Below are positions 7,098 to 15,393 of a stretch of 64,000 nt of DNA, in pieces. The notes beneath the pieces are model-generated. The model did no database searches and was not told where the DNA came from. It was given only the letters and a program-made list of their open reading frames with translations. Each line of letters begins with the position of its first letter. Position 1 is the first letter of the stretch. Origin of the DNA: Robiginitomaculum sp. Its GTDB lineage: Bacteria > Pseudomonadota > Alphaproteobacteria > Caulobacterales > Maricaulaceae. The position numbers and the translations under genes are program-made. The stretch lies in contig JAJFFT010000005.1 of assembly GCA_021776525.1 (NCBI GenBank), positions 62,001 through 126,000 on the forward strand. Direction: 5' to 3'.

Positions 7098-8387
7098 ATG
7101 ACCGAGAGACGCGTTGTCATAACTGGTTTGGGCCTCGTTACCCCTTTGGGCAACGGGGTCGAGACTTCTTGGGCGGCGCTGTTGGCCGGGCAATCAGGTG
7201 TTGGCCCGATCGAGAATTTTGACACCTCGGATCTGAGCTGCAAAGTCGCCGGTTATGTGCCGCGCGTTGATGGTCGTGGCGGCGGTCATGCCGACATGGT
7301 TGGGGCGTTTGATCCTGATGCGGTAATGTCAAAACGTGATCGCAAACGTGTCGATGAATTTATCCTTTATGGGATTGCGGCGGCAGACGAAGCCATCAAG
7401 GCCGCGGGCTGGACCCCCAAAGACGAAGAGGCGCTGGAACGCACCGGCGTTTTGATCGGGTCGGGCATTGGCGGTCTGCAAACTGTTTATGAAGCTTCGC
7501 TGACCATTCATGAAAAAGGCGCTCGCCGCCTCAGCCCGTTTGTGGTCCCCTCCATGCTCATCAATCTGGCCTCAGGCCAGGTCTCTATGCGCTATGGATT
7601 TAAAGGCCCGAACCATGCCGTGGTCACGGCCTGTTCCACAGGGGCCCATGCCATTGGCGATGCGGCCGAATTTATTCGCCGTGATGATGCCGATGTGATG
7701 ATTGCCGGTGGGGCAGAAGCTGCCATTTGCCGCCTTGGCATTGGTTGTTTTGCCGCCTCACGGGCGCTGTCCACTGCCAATAATGACGCCCCAGAAAAGG
7801 CCTCGCGTCCCTGGGATGCGGACCGTGACGGGTTTGTCATGGGCGAAGGTGCCGGGGTAATGGTTCTGGAAGAACTGGAACACGCTTTGGCCCGTGGTGC
7901 CAATATCATTGCCGAGGTTAAGGGCTATGGCCTGTCTGGCGATGCCTATCACATCACTGCGCCAGCGCCTGATGGCAATGGCGGTTACCGGTCCATGAAA
8001 ATGGCCATGAAACATGCCGGCCTTGACCCCAAGGACATTGATTACGTCAATGCCCATGGCACATCGACACCGTTGGGTGATGAGATCGAGCTAAAAGCCG
8101 TCGAGCGGATGTTTGGCGATCAGGCAGAAAATCTGGTGATGTCCTCTACCAAATCCTCTATCGGGCATTTGTTGGGGGCCGCCGGTGCGGTCGAAGCGGC
8201 TTTTTGCGCTCTGGCTATACGCGATGGGGTCTGCCCGCCAACGCTAAATCTGGATAACCCGTCGGTGGACACTAAAATTAACCTGGCCCCGCACAAGGCC
8301 GTGAAAAAGCCAGTACGCGCAGCCTTAAGCAATTCCTTTGGTTTTGGTGGGACCAATGCTTCATTGGTGCTGACCGCGTATCCGTGA
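7098..8387 (+). CDS. fabF: Beta-ketoacyl-ACP synthase II
   Basis: FabF is a condensing enzyme that elongates acyl-ACP with malonyl-ACP. The 429-residue thiolase-fold protein has the Cys-His-His triad: VTACSTGAHA, NAHGTSTPLGD and SSIGHLLGAAGA. It also has the C-terminal NSFGFGGTNASL. A short insertion near residues 50-60 (DGRGGGHADM) is a little longer than in E. coli. Its stop overlaps the GTG start of mltG. Confidence 0.97.
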   Translation: MTERRVVITGLGLVTPLGNGVETSWAALLAGQSGVGPIENFDTSDLSCKVAGYVPRVDGRGGGHADMVGAFDPDAVMSKRDRKRVDEFILYGIAAADEAIKAAGWTPKDEEALERTGVLIGSGIGGLQTVYEASLTIHEKGARRLSPFVVPSMLINLASGQVSMRYGFKGPNHAVVTACSTGAHAIGDAAEFIRRDDADVMIAGGAEAAICRLGIGCFAASRALSTANNDAPEKASRPWDADRDGFVMGEGAGVMVLEELEHALARGANIIAEVKGYGLSGDAYHITAPAPDGNGGYRSMKMAMKHAGLDPKDIDYVNAHGTSTPLGDEIELKAVERMFGDQAENLVMSSTKSSIGHLLGAAGAVEAAFCALAIRDGVCPPTLNLDNPSVDTKINLAPHKAVKKPVRAALSNSFGFGGTNASLVLTAYP

Positions 8388-9463
8388 ACCAGAGCAACGA
8401 CACACCAAAAGCTTCGCAAACGGACAATGCGCCAGCCAAAAAGGCTGGCAAAGGCGCCTTGGCACGTAAGCTCCTCATCCTTTTGCTTTTCCTGCTCATT
8501 TTATTGGGTGCGCTTGGCGGTGGTCTGTGGATCATCTGGCAGGAAAAAATCGTCAAGGCGCTGGCCGCACCCGGCCCATCAATGCAGGTCCAGACCTTTA
8601 CAGTGGCCCCTGGGACGGGAGCACGCGCCATTGCCGAACAGTTGGGCGCCAAAAAGCTGATCAGCGATCCTCTGTTGTTTCGCATCAAGGTTCGTCTGGC
8701 CGATGAAGGTGTGACGTTGAAGGCAGGGGAATATAAAATTGCCGCCCATGCCAGCATCAATGATATTTTCGATAAACTGCAAAGCGGCAAGATTGTTCAA
8801 CATGCGGTGACTGTCCCCGAAGGACGCACTGTGCGCGAAATTGTCGAAATCCTTCGCCAAAGCGAAGTTTTGAGCGGCGATATTACCGTTGTGCCCGATG
8901 AAGGTATTTTATTGCCCGAAACCTATGCGGTGACCCGCGGTGCAAGTCGTACAGGCCTGCTCAGCCGGATGCAGGCCGATATGGGCAAGGTGCTGGATCA
9001 GGCCTGGGCGGGGCGCGATAAAAACCTGCCTTTGGCCAACAAGCAGGATATGCTGATCTTGGCCTCGATCGTCGAAAAAGAAACCGGCATTGATGGCGAA
9101 CGGGCCCGCGTCGCCGCCGTATTCGTCAACCGATTGCGCCGGCCCATGCGGCTGGAAAGCGATCCGACGATTTTGTATGGCCTGAATGGTGGCCGGCCAT
9201 TGGGTCGGGGGCTGCGGCGGTCTGAAATTGATCGTAAAACCGCCTGGAACACCTATCAGATTGACGGCCTGCCACCGACACCGATTTGCAGCCCCGGGCG
9301 CGATGCAATACTGGCCGTAGCCCATCCAGCGCAAACAAAGGATTTGTACTTTGTCGCCGACGGTAACGGCGGACACGTGTTTGCATCATCCTATCGGGCG
9401 CATTTGCGAAATGTGGCACAGTGGCGCAAGATTGAACGGCAACGCAAAAGGGCCAAGCGATGA
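8384..9463 (+). CDS. mltG: Endolytic peptidoglycan transglycosylase MltG
   Basis: MltG cleaves nascent glycan strands endolytically in the inner membrane and helps set glycan length. The 359-residue YceG-family protein has a polar N-terminus, a transmembrane helix at about residues 27-50 (LLILLLFLLILLGALGGGLW) and a LysM-like subdomain. The catalytic domain has the glutamate in LASIVEKETG and the conserved RRPMRLESDPTILYG. Translation starts at a GTG that overlaps the fabF stop by 4 bp, implying coupling. The fabF-mltG-yicC-gmk order is standard in alphaproteobacteria. Confidence 0.95.
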   Translation: MNQSNDTPKASQTDNAPAKKAGKGALARKLLILLLFLLILLGALGGGLWIIWQEKIVKALAAPGPSMQVQTFTVAPGTGARAIAEQLGAKKLISDPLLFRIKVRLADEGVTLKAGEYKIAAHASINDIFDKLQSGKIVQHAVTVPEGRTVREIVEILRQSEVLSGDITVVPDEGILLPETYAVTRGASRTGLLSRMQADMGKVLDQAWAGRDKNLPLANKQDMLILASIVEKETGIDGERARVAAVFVNRLRRPMRLESDPTILYGLNGGRPLGRGLRRSEIDRKTAWNTYQIDGLPPTPICSPGRDAILAVAHPAQTKDLYFVADGNGGHVFASSYRAHLRNVAQWRKIERQRKRAKR

Positions 9464-10344
9464 GCATTTCCAGCATGACCGGTTTTGCCCGTATTGAAGG
9501 CGCGCATGAAGGCTGGACCTGGGTCTGGGAAGTACGCAGTGTCAACGGGCGCGGGTTGGACATTCGCATGCGTTTACCAAACGGCTTTGAGGCGTTGGAA
9601 CCCATTGTGCGCACCGCCGCCAAGAATGCGCTGAGCCGCGGCAATATTCAGGTCAGCCTGCAATATCAACGCGCCGAGCAAAGCAATGATCTGGTGGTTC
9701 ACGAAGATACCGCACGTCTGCTGGTTATGGCATTGCAGCCGCTGGTCGATGACGGGCTGGCAAGGCCGGCCAGCGTGGGTGGATTATTGGGGGTGCGCGG
9801 TATTTTGGATGTGCCGCGCATTGGTGATGATCCACAATTACACAGCGATGTTATTGAGGCCATGGGCGGCGGCGTGGTTCCGCTGGTCGATGCCCTTATT
9901 GCGGCGCGGGCCGCAGAAGGCGCACAGACCGCGACCGTGATTGCCGCAGCATTTAATTCAATCGAAGATTACGTGGGCAAGGCCCGTGTCTGTTCCGGGG
10001 CGCAGCCCGCCGCGATTAAGGCAAAGCTGTTCGAACAGATAACCACATTGTTGGACGGGCAGGCACTGGACCCGGAGCGGCTGGCACAAGAGGCCGCGAT
10101 GATGGCCGTCAAAGCCGATGTTTGTGAGGAACTGGATCGTCTGGAGGGGCATATTGTTGCCGGGCGGGCTTTGCTTGACCAGGATGGTGCGGTTGGGCGT
10201 AAACTGGAATTTCTGTCGCAGGAATTTAACCGCGAAGCCAATACTTTGTGCGCGAAATCGTCTGATATGGCCTTGACCGATATCGGTCTGGCGCTCAAAA
10301 CCAAGATTGATCAAGTGCGGGAGCAAGCCGCCAATGTTGAATAA
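9460..10344 (+). CDS. yicC: YicC family endoribonuclease-like protein
   Basis: This is a 294-residue YicC/YloC protein. E. coli YicC has been described as an endoribonuclease acting on small RNAs. The N-terminus MSISSMTGFARIEG and the C-terminal DUF1732 part (AVGRKLEFLSQEFNREANTL, SLALKTKIDQVREQ-like end) are diagnostic. Its ATG overlaps the mltG stop by 4 bp and its end overlaps gmk by 11 bp, so the three are translationally linked. Confidence 0.93.
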   Translation: MSISSMTGFARIEGAHEGWTWVWEVRSVNGRGLDIRMRLPNGFEALEPIVRTAAKNALSRGNIQVSLQYQRAEQSNDLVVHEDTARLLVMALQPLVDDGLARPASVGGLLGVRGILDVPRIGDDPQLHSDVIEAMGGGVVPLVDALIAARAAEGAQTATVIAAAFNSIEDYVGKARVCSGAQPAAIKAKLFEQITTLLDGQALDPERLAQEAAMMAVKADVCEELDRLEGHIVAGRALLDQDGAVGRKLEFLSQEFNREANTLCAKSSDMALTDIGLALKTKIDQVREQAANVE

Positions 10345-10972
10345 ACCACGCGCCCGCCGGGGCTTGATGTTGATACTGTCCGGGCCTTCGGGGGCCGGAA
10401 AAACCGTGCTCACCCGTTTGCTTCTGGCCGAATATAAAGACATGGAATTGTCGGTATCAATGACCACACGCGTGCCGCGCCCCAGCGAGGTCGATGGCGA
10501 ACATTACCACTTTGTTGGTGAAGATGCTTTTCGCACGATGGCGGAAAATGGCGAGTTTTTGGAATGGGCCGAAGTGTTTGGTGCCTATTACGGCACGCCG
10601 CGCGCCGCCGTTGAAGACGCTCTGGCTAATGGCCGGGATGTTCTTTTCGATATTGACTGGCAAGGCGCCCAACAACTCAAACAATCCGCCGCCAGTGATC
10701 TGGTCAAGGTTTTTGTTTTGCCGCCAAGCCTTGAAGAGCTTGAAGCGCGTTTGCGTAAACGCGATCAGGACAGCGAAAAGGTGATTACCGACCGCATGGC
10801 ACGCGCCCGTGATGAGATCAGCCATTGGGGCGAATATCATTATGTAATCGTCAATGAAGACGTCGAAAAATCAATGAATGATTTGCGCGCCATTCTGGCC
10901 GCCGAGCGGCGTCTGCGTAAGCGCCAGCCCTGGCTGAATGATTTTGTCCGTAATTTAATCCAGCCTTTTTGA
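10334..10972 (+). CDS. gmk: Guanylate kinase
   Basis: Gmk phosphorylates GMP to GDP with ATP. The protein is about 212 residues with P-loop GPSGAGKT, the GMP-binding segment TTRVPRPSEVDGEHYHFV and the lid arginines (RMARARDEISHW). I prefer the ATG at 10334 (MLNKPRARRG) over the upstream codon at 10307, since it gives the normal length and only an 11-bp overlap with yicC. It is the last gene of the fab operon. About 250 bp of non-coding sequence with a phased C/G-tract element follows. Confidence 0.95.
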   Translation: MLNKPRARRGLMLILSGPSGAGKTVLTRLLLAEYKDMELSVSMTTRVPRPSEVDGEHYHFVGEDAFRTMAENGEFLEWAEVFGAYYGTPRAAVEDALANGRDVLFDIDWQGAQQLKQSAASDLVKVFVLPPSLEELEARLRKRDQDSEKVITDRMARARDEISHWGEYHYVIVNEDVEKSMNDLRAILAAERRLRKRQPWLNDFVRNLIQPF

Positions 10973-11045
10973 CACGTTTTACTTTGCGTCCAAAGTGAGT
11001 AAATAAACCTCAACCGACTGGGTGTGGGGCCGCGGGCAATGTTGT

Positions 11046-11196
11046 CCCTTATTTGACCCTGCAGATGTCCCTTTTTACCCCTTATGTGCCCCTTATTGTG
11101 CCTTTAACGGTCCTTTGAATGGGTTTTTTTTGGCCCTTTTACACCCTGAAAAACGGGGATAAATGGGGTCTATGCCCCCTTCAAAAAGGGGGCATA
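11046..11196 (-). repeat. Phased G-tract intergenic element, copy A
   Basis: Read on the minus strand, GGG-type tracts follow one another at about 11-bp steps. Tract positions on the plus strand are 11046, 11057, 11069, 11078, 11089, 11101 and 11112, then after a 22-bp skip 11134 and 11144. The unit is a short A/T-rich spacer plus AGGG(G)(A/T)C. The upstream end (11150-11196) also matches copy B at 22258-22300 (GGGCATA, ATCCCC and TTTTCAGGG-like blocks). Both copies have seven phased tracts, one skipped position and two more. The G-rich strand is the sense strand of the SdpI-like gene, which ends 78 nt away. I do not recognise this family. Confidence 0.7.
11171..11196. terminator. Strong hairpin after the SdpI-like gene
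   Basis: A perfect 11-bp stem (TATGCCCCCTT / AAGGGGGCATA) with loop CAAA lies 28 bp beyond the SdpI-like stop. There is no proper U tract on either side, so termination is plausible but not certain. It forms one end of phased G-tract element A. Confidence 0.5.
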
Positions 11197-11223
11197 TGAT
11201 TGAGCCATTTATAGGCGTCCGGG

Positions 11224-11808
11224 TTACGTCCGTATGGCCTTCAAGAAGGTCATGCGGGCGAGAATGGCCAGGATCGGTGCGATCATAAGCGGGGTTGCCA
11301 GCATATCAGCCAGACTTTCTGGCAGCGCAATCCAGGCCAGTGCATAGCCCAAGCCAGAGAGGACAAGCATCCATCCTGCAAAGCGTTTAAACGATTGTCT
11401 TTGTGAGAAACGCTCTGTGTTCTCCTTCAAAGGTGCCAGCTTTTTTGGAAGGGCATTACCAATAATGATCATGTAAGTGCCAATTAAAACGGCAACCAGA
11501 CGATCAGAACTGCTGTTCTCGATAATATGGTAATGCTGGGCGATGATCAGCCCCAAAGACCCGCCCAGTATCAGTCCGGCAAAAGATATACCGCTCATAA
11601 CGCTCTGTTGGCTGCCTTCAAGAAGGTTTTGACAGGCTTTTACACGTTGCAAAATAAAAATTCCCAGCCAGGCCACAGGCAAAAATCCTATGGTCAGCGC
11701 CCATTTGGCACTGCGTTCTGGATCCAGCATCCACATCCATGCGCCAAGACCAATGACCAGCAAGGTGATGATCGGGGCCAGTGCAGCAAAATTTTTTGAT
11801 TTGATCAT
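11224..11808 (-). CDS. SdpI-like integral membrane protein
   Basis: This 194-residue membrane protein has about six predicted helices (from ALAPIITLLVIGLGAWMWML to MIAPILAILARMTFL). The central GTYMIIIGNALPK segment, followed by a charged stretch and then FKRFAGWMLVLSG, matches the signature of SdpI/YhfL-family proteins. In Bacillus, SdpI is the immunity protein against the SDP toxin and works with the autorepressor SdpR. The gene overlaps the preceding ArsR gene by 4 bp, which is the SdpR-SdpI arrangement. No SdpC-like toxin gene is nearby. The role in this organism is unknown; envelope-stress sensing is one possibility. Confidence 0.7.
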   Translation of the reverse strand: MIKSKNFAALAPIITLLVIGLGAWMWMLDPERSAKWALTIGFLPVAWLGIFILQRVKACQNLLEGSQQSVMSGISFAGLILGGSLGLIIAQHYHIIENSSSDRLVAVLIGTYMIIIGNALPKKLAPLKENTERFSQRQSFKRFAGWMLVLSGLGYALAWIALPESLADMLATPLMIAPILAILARMTFLKAIRT

Positions 11809-12110
11809 GATGGTTGTCCTTTTTTAGTGTCAGGCGCTGTTTCGGTGTTGAGTTCCAAGCCTATGGCGCTGGAGAAGGCCAGCAAGGCATCTTCCAGAAC
11901 CGACAGTTTCAGCCGGTAAATGATCGATTTGCCATGCTTGCTGGCGTCAACCAGATCTGCATCACGCAACACTGCAAAGTGTGCCGACATAGTGGGCTTG
12001 GAGACGGAAAAATGCTCTGCCAATTCTCCGGCGCTCATTGGCTTATCTCGCAAAAGCTGCAAGACGTGCCGACGGGTCGGATCCGAAAGTGCTTTGAAAA
12101 CCTTGTTCAT
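11805..12110 (-). CDS. ArsR-family autorepressor, SdpR-like
   Basis: This 101-residue winged-helix regulator starts MNKVFKALSDPTRRHVLQLL, with AGELAEHFSVSKPTMSAHFAVLRDADLV as the recognition region. It lacks the metal-binding CxC box of true ArsR. MNxVFKALSDPTRR plus a following SdpI-type membrane gene is the hallmark of the SdpR branch. I chose the ATG at 12110 over the upstream one at 12146 because the family begins there. It is first in the two-gene operon and probably represses it. The pair sits inside the otherwise conserved gmk-rsmA neighbourhood. Confidence 0.82.
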   Translation of the reverse strand: MNKVFKALSDPTRRHVLQLLRDKPMSAGELAEHFSVSKPTMSAHFAVLRDADLVDASKHGKSIIYRLKLSVLEDALLAFSSAIGLELNTETAPDTKKGQPS

Positions 12111-12199
12111 GAATAGATAATTAGCTAAACATCTAAATGTTGTCAAGCCAGAGCACGGTTGTCAAAATTTAAGGCGTAACAGGTTGTAATTAAAGTAAA

Positions 12200-13060
12200 T
12201 CACAGACCCTTGGCCTGACGCCAGAGGCGCGCCAGTGCAAAAAAATCTTGCGGGGGGAGGGTTTCCGGGCGGTCTGTCGGGTCAATTTTAGCTGCGCTCA
12301 GCCAATCAGAAATATCAAGGCCCGTGGTTTTTGCGATAGATTTGAGGCTGGCGCGCAGCATTTTTCGGCGTTGGCCAAAGGCCGCACGGGTGACCTGTTC
12401 CAGCGCATCAAGATCATCAAAACGCTGGGCCGGGGCTTTGGGGGTTAAATGCACTACAGCCGAATCAACTTTCGGCGGTGGGCTGAAGGCTTCGGCAGGG
12501 ACGCCAAACAACATGTGCGCATCGGCAATGGCGGCGGTCAGGACCGCCAGACGACCATAGGCCGATGATCCGGGCAGGGCGACAACGCGTTCGGCCACTT
12601 CGCGCTGAAACATCAAGGTCAGCGACGACCAGAAGAGCGGCTTTGCCGTGAGCCAGCCAATCAGCAATTGCGTGCCGACATTATAAGGCAGGTTGGAGAC
12701 AATCTTTAATGGGTGCTCGGCTTCAACCTGGGCGCTCATGTCGGTTTTCAGGGCATCCTGATAGATTACCTGCAAAGGTGCGCTGCTGGCTTCTGCAATC
12801 TCGTCCAGTATTGGCGCAAACCGTGTGTCCATATCAATCGCTGTGACGGCGGCCCCATGTTCCAGAAGGGCGCGGGTCAAACCGCCGGGGCCGGGACCAA
12901 TTTCGATCACCTGATCGCCGCTCTCAACGCCGGCGGCGCGGGCGATTTTGCGGGTCAGATTAAGGTCAAACAGGAAATGCTGGCCCAGTGATTTCTGCGC
13001 GCGCAGTTTATGGCGTTCGATGCAGGCGCGCACCGATGGCAGGTCTTCAAGCGTTGTCAT
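12200..13060 (-). CDS. rsmA: 16S rRNA dimethyladenosine transferase
   Basis: RsmA (KsgA) dimethylates the two adjacent adenines in helix 45 of 16S rRNA late in 30S assembly. The 286-residue protein has the SAM motif QVIEIGPGPGGLTRALLEHG, the acidic motif AVTAIDMD, the catalytic VSNLPYNVGTQLL, and the C-terminal FGQRRKMLRASLKS. It starts MTTLEDLPSVRACIERHKL and overlaps pdxA by 14 bp. The pdxA-rsmA order is widely conserved. Confidence 0.96.
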   Translation of the reverse strand: MTTLEDLPSVRACIERHKLRAQKSLGQHFLFDLNLTRKIARAAGVESGDQVIEIGPGPGGLTRALLEHGAAVTAIDMDTRFAPILDEIAEASSAPLQVIYQDALKTDMSAQVEAEHPLKIVSNLPYNVGTQLLIGWLTAKPLFWSSLTLMFQREVAERVVALPGSSAYGRLAVLTAAIADAHMLFGVPAEAFSPPPKVDSAVVHLTPKAPAQRFDDLDALEQVTRAAFGQRRKMLRASLKSIAKTTGLDISDWLSAAKIDPTDRPETLPPQDFFALARLWRQAKGL

Positions 13061-14090
13061 GGGCTTGCCTGTGTGCGCTCATTGTGTTGGCGGCCAAAAG
13101 CGCCGCGATCAGGCTGTCCGGGCGCGCTATACCCTGGCCTGCAATGGCAAAACCAGTGCCATGGTCGGGTGAAACACGAATAAAAGGCAGGCCCAACGTG
13201 GTGTTGATTCCACCATGAAAATCAAGGGTTTTGACCGGGATCAGCCCCTGATCATGATACAGTGCCAACACCGCATCATAGGTTGGGCGGGCGTCATCGC
13301 GAAAAATAGCATCCGAGGCAATCGCATCTGTGATGTCGATACCCTGGTCACGCAAAGCAGTGGCGGCGGGGTTGATAAAACGCACTTCTTCATCGCCCAT
13401 GGCACCGTCTTCACCAGCATGTGGGTTCAGACCACACAGCGCAATACGGGGATGCGTTATGCCAAAATCACGACGCAAAGACGCATGTAAAACCTGGGCG
13501 GCATCGATGATATTGCCTCGGTTCAAGGCACCCGGAACGGCAGACAGCGGGATGTGGACCGTGACCAGCGCCACACGCAGGCCAACGGCGCTCAGCATCA
13601 TGATCGGTCCATGGGGCGTGGGCCAGTGATCCGCCTGTTTTGCTAATGCCCCTAAGAATTCGGTGTGGCCGGGGTGGGCAAAGCCGCTCTTGTAGAGCAC
13701 GGACTTGGCAATCGGGTTGGTGACAACGGCGCTGGCCTCGCCAGACAGGGCACAGTGCGTTGCTTGTTCAATCGAAGCAATAATCGCCGGACCGTTAGCG
13801 GGGTCCGGTTGCCCGGCATGAACGGCGGCGGGCAGGTCCAGCGGTAAAACCGGTAAGGCGTTGGGCATAACGGTGCGCGCCTCGGCGGGGCGGGATATTT
13901 GGACTGGCTTTGGCAATTCCAGCGCCTGTGCCTGATCGCAAGCCAGTGCCATATTGCCGATCAAAAAGAACACAGTTTCGCTTTGGTGAAGGCTTTTCCA
14001 GGCGCGTGCGGTAATTTCCGGGCCGACGCCAGCCGGGTCACCCATGCTCAGTGCAATTGGCGTGGTGTGTTGATTATGGATGGATTTCAA
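13047..14090 (-). CDS. pdxA: 4-hydroxythreonine-4-phosphate dehydrogenase
   Basis: PdxA oxidises 4-phosphohydroxy-threonine in the DXP-dependent pyridoxal phosphate pathway. Landmarks are IALSMGDPAGVGPEI near the N-terminus, HPGHTEFLG, the metal-binding histidines, and the C-terminal SPDHGTGFAIAGQG. The longest frame reaches 14141, but family starts lie a few residues before PIALSMGDP. The best candidate is the TTG at 14090 (KSIHNQHTTPIA), with GGCGGGA upstream and a 17-bp overlap with the end of surA. The start codon is uncertain; the function is not. Confidence 0.93.
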   Translation of the reverse strand: MKSIHNQHTTPIALSMGDPAGVGPEITARAWKSLHQSETVFFLIGNMALACDQAQALELPKPVQISRPAEARTVMPNALPVLPLDLPAAVHAGQPDPANGPAIIASIEQATHCALSGEASAVVTNPIAKSVLYKSGFAHPGHTEFLGALAKQADHWPTPHGPIMMLSAVGLRVALVTVHIPLSAVPGALNRGNIIDAAQVLHASLRRDFGITHPRIALCGLNPHAGEDGAMGDEEVRFINPAATALRDQGIDITDAIASDAIFRDDARPTYDAVLALYHDQGLIPVKTLDFHGGINTTLGLPFIRVSPDHGTGFAIAGQGIARPDSLIAALLAANTMSAHRQAHDNA

Positions 14091-15306
14091 CGGTCGAATC
14101 CCGCCGTAAATCGCGCAAATAACGCCGGGAAAGCATGGCAAGGCGTGTATTGATCAACTGGTCGGCAATTTGCTCATCAGAGGGAATGCCGGCGCCTTCC
14201 GCATAATGCTTGCTGCAGACCATAAAGATCATTGCCCCTTGTGGGTTTTCAACCGGTTTTGATGCTTGTCCGGGTTGAAGACTGTCCAATACATCCCGAA
14301 CGGCCGGGGCAAGCTCGCTAATCGCGACATCTTCAAAAACATTGGTGAATGCGCCTGAAATGGCCTCTTTAATGTCCTGGGCGTCGTCACAGGATTGAAC
14401 TTTTTTCATGTAGGATTTGAGGGCATCTTCCTGACCGGTAGGGGCAACAATCTGGCGAAAATTGATAACCTGAGGGGCACCGCCATCTTTTTTGTCGCGC
14501 ATGGCAATAATATAATACCCGCCCGGCACTTTGATGGGGGGCGATATGGTGCCGGCCTGCATGCCATCAAGGACAGTTTGTACTTCTTCGGGCAAGTCGG
14601 CCTTGTGCACCCAACCGACGTCGCCGCCTTGGGACGCTGAGGGGGCAGAGGAAAACTGTCGTGCCACAGCTTGAAAAGGCGCGCCGCTCTGCATTTGCTG
14701 GATCAGCGACAGGGCGCCGTTATAGATCACCGGGTCCTGCTCTGGTGAGGGGGATTCCAGCAAAACCTCAGAAATCAGGTATTGCGGTTTCGACAGGGCG
14801 GCTTCCATGCGCGATTTGGACTGGGCGATCTGGTTGTTGCTGACCCGAACCCGCGAACCGTAACGCCCATTTACCAATATCTGCCAGGCAATCTCTGACC
14901 TGATCTGGCTTTCCAACGTTGTTGGGGAAATGCCTGACTTGATCATGTCGTTTTTCACATCCTCTATGGTGAGGCTGTTTTGACGTGCCAATCGGCCAAT
15001 GGCTTGGTCAATTTCGCTTTGCTCGACAACAATATCAAATTTTTGGGTTTCCTGTAATTGCAGACGTTCTTCGATCAGGCTTCGCAAGGCTTGTTGTTGA
15101 ACACGCAGCAAGGTTTGTTCGTCCGGCTTAACGCGGCTGGATGAAATGATCATCCGCATGCGTTGGCGCACATCAAACGTAGAGATCACTTCATCATTAA
15201 CAATGGCGGCGACACCTTCGGCAGCTTGGGCCAAAGCGGCGTTTTGTCCGGTACAGCAAAGTACCAGAGCCATGAATGACGTGAAGAACAGTTTTTGGAC
15301 GACCAT
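14074..15306 (-). CDS. surA: Periplasmic peptidyl-prolyl isomerase SurA
   Basis: SurA is a periplasmic chaperone/prolyl isomerase for outer-membrane proteins such as LptD. The 410-residue protein has a signal peptide (FMALVLCCTGQNAALAQA), an N-terminal chaperone region (AAIVNDEVISTFDVRQRMR) and one clear parvulin domain at about residues 175-275 (FQAVARQFSSAPSASQGGDVGWV, GGYYIIAMRDKKDGG). E. coli SurA has two parvulin domains; a single one is usual in alphaproteobacteria. It follows lptD, which is also its expected client. Confidence 0.92.
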   Translation of the reverse strand: MVVQKLFFTSFMALVLCCTGQNAALAQAAEGVAAIVNDEVISTFDVRQRMRMIISSSRVKPDEQTLLRVQQQALRSLIEERLQLQETQKFDIVVEQSEIDQAIGRLARQNSLTIEDVKNDMIKSGISPTTLESQIRSEIAWQILVNGRYGSRVRVSNNQIAQSKSRMEAALSKPQYLISEVLLESPSPEQDPVIYNGALSLIQQMQSGAPFQAVARQFSSAPSASQGGDVGWVHKADLPEEVQTVLDGMQAGTISPPIKVPGGYYIIAMRDKKDGGAPQVINFRQIVAPTGQEDALKSYMKKVQSCDDAQDIKEAISGAFTNVFEDVAISELAPAVRDVLDSLQPGQASKPVENPQGAMIFMVCSKHYAEGAGIPSDEQIADQLINTRLAMLSRRYLRDLRRDSTVEIHP

Positions 15307-15393
15307 AAGGATATTTCTTGTCAGAAAATTAGGGCAAAATTTGGGCTAACATACTGGAAAGAGTGCGAAGCGCAATCGCTGTGGCTGTACCCG

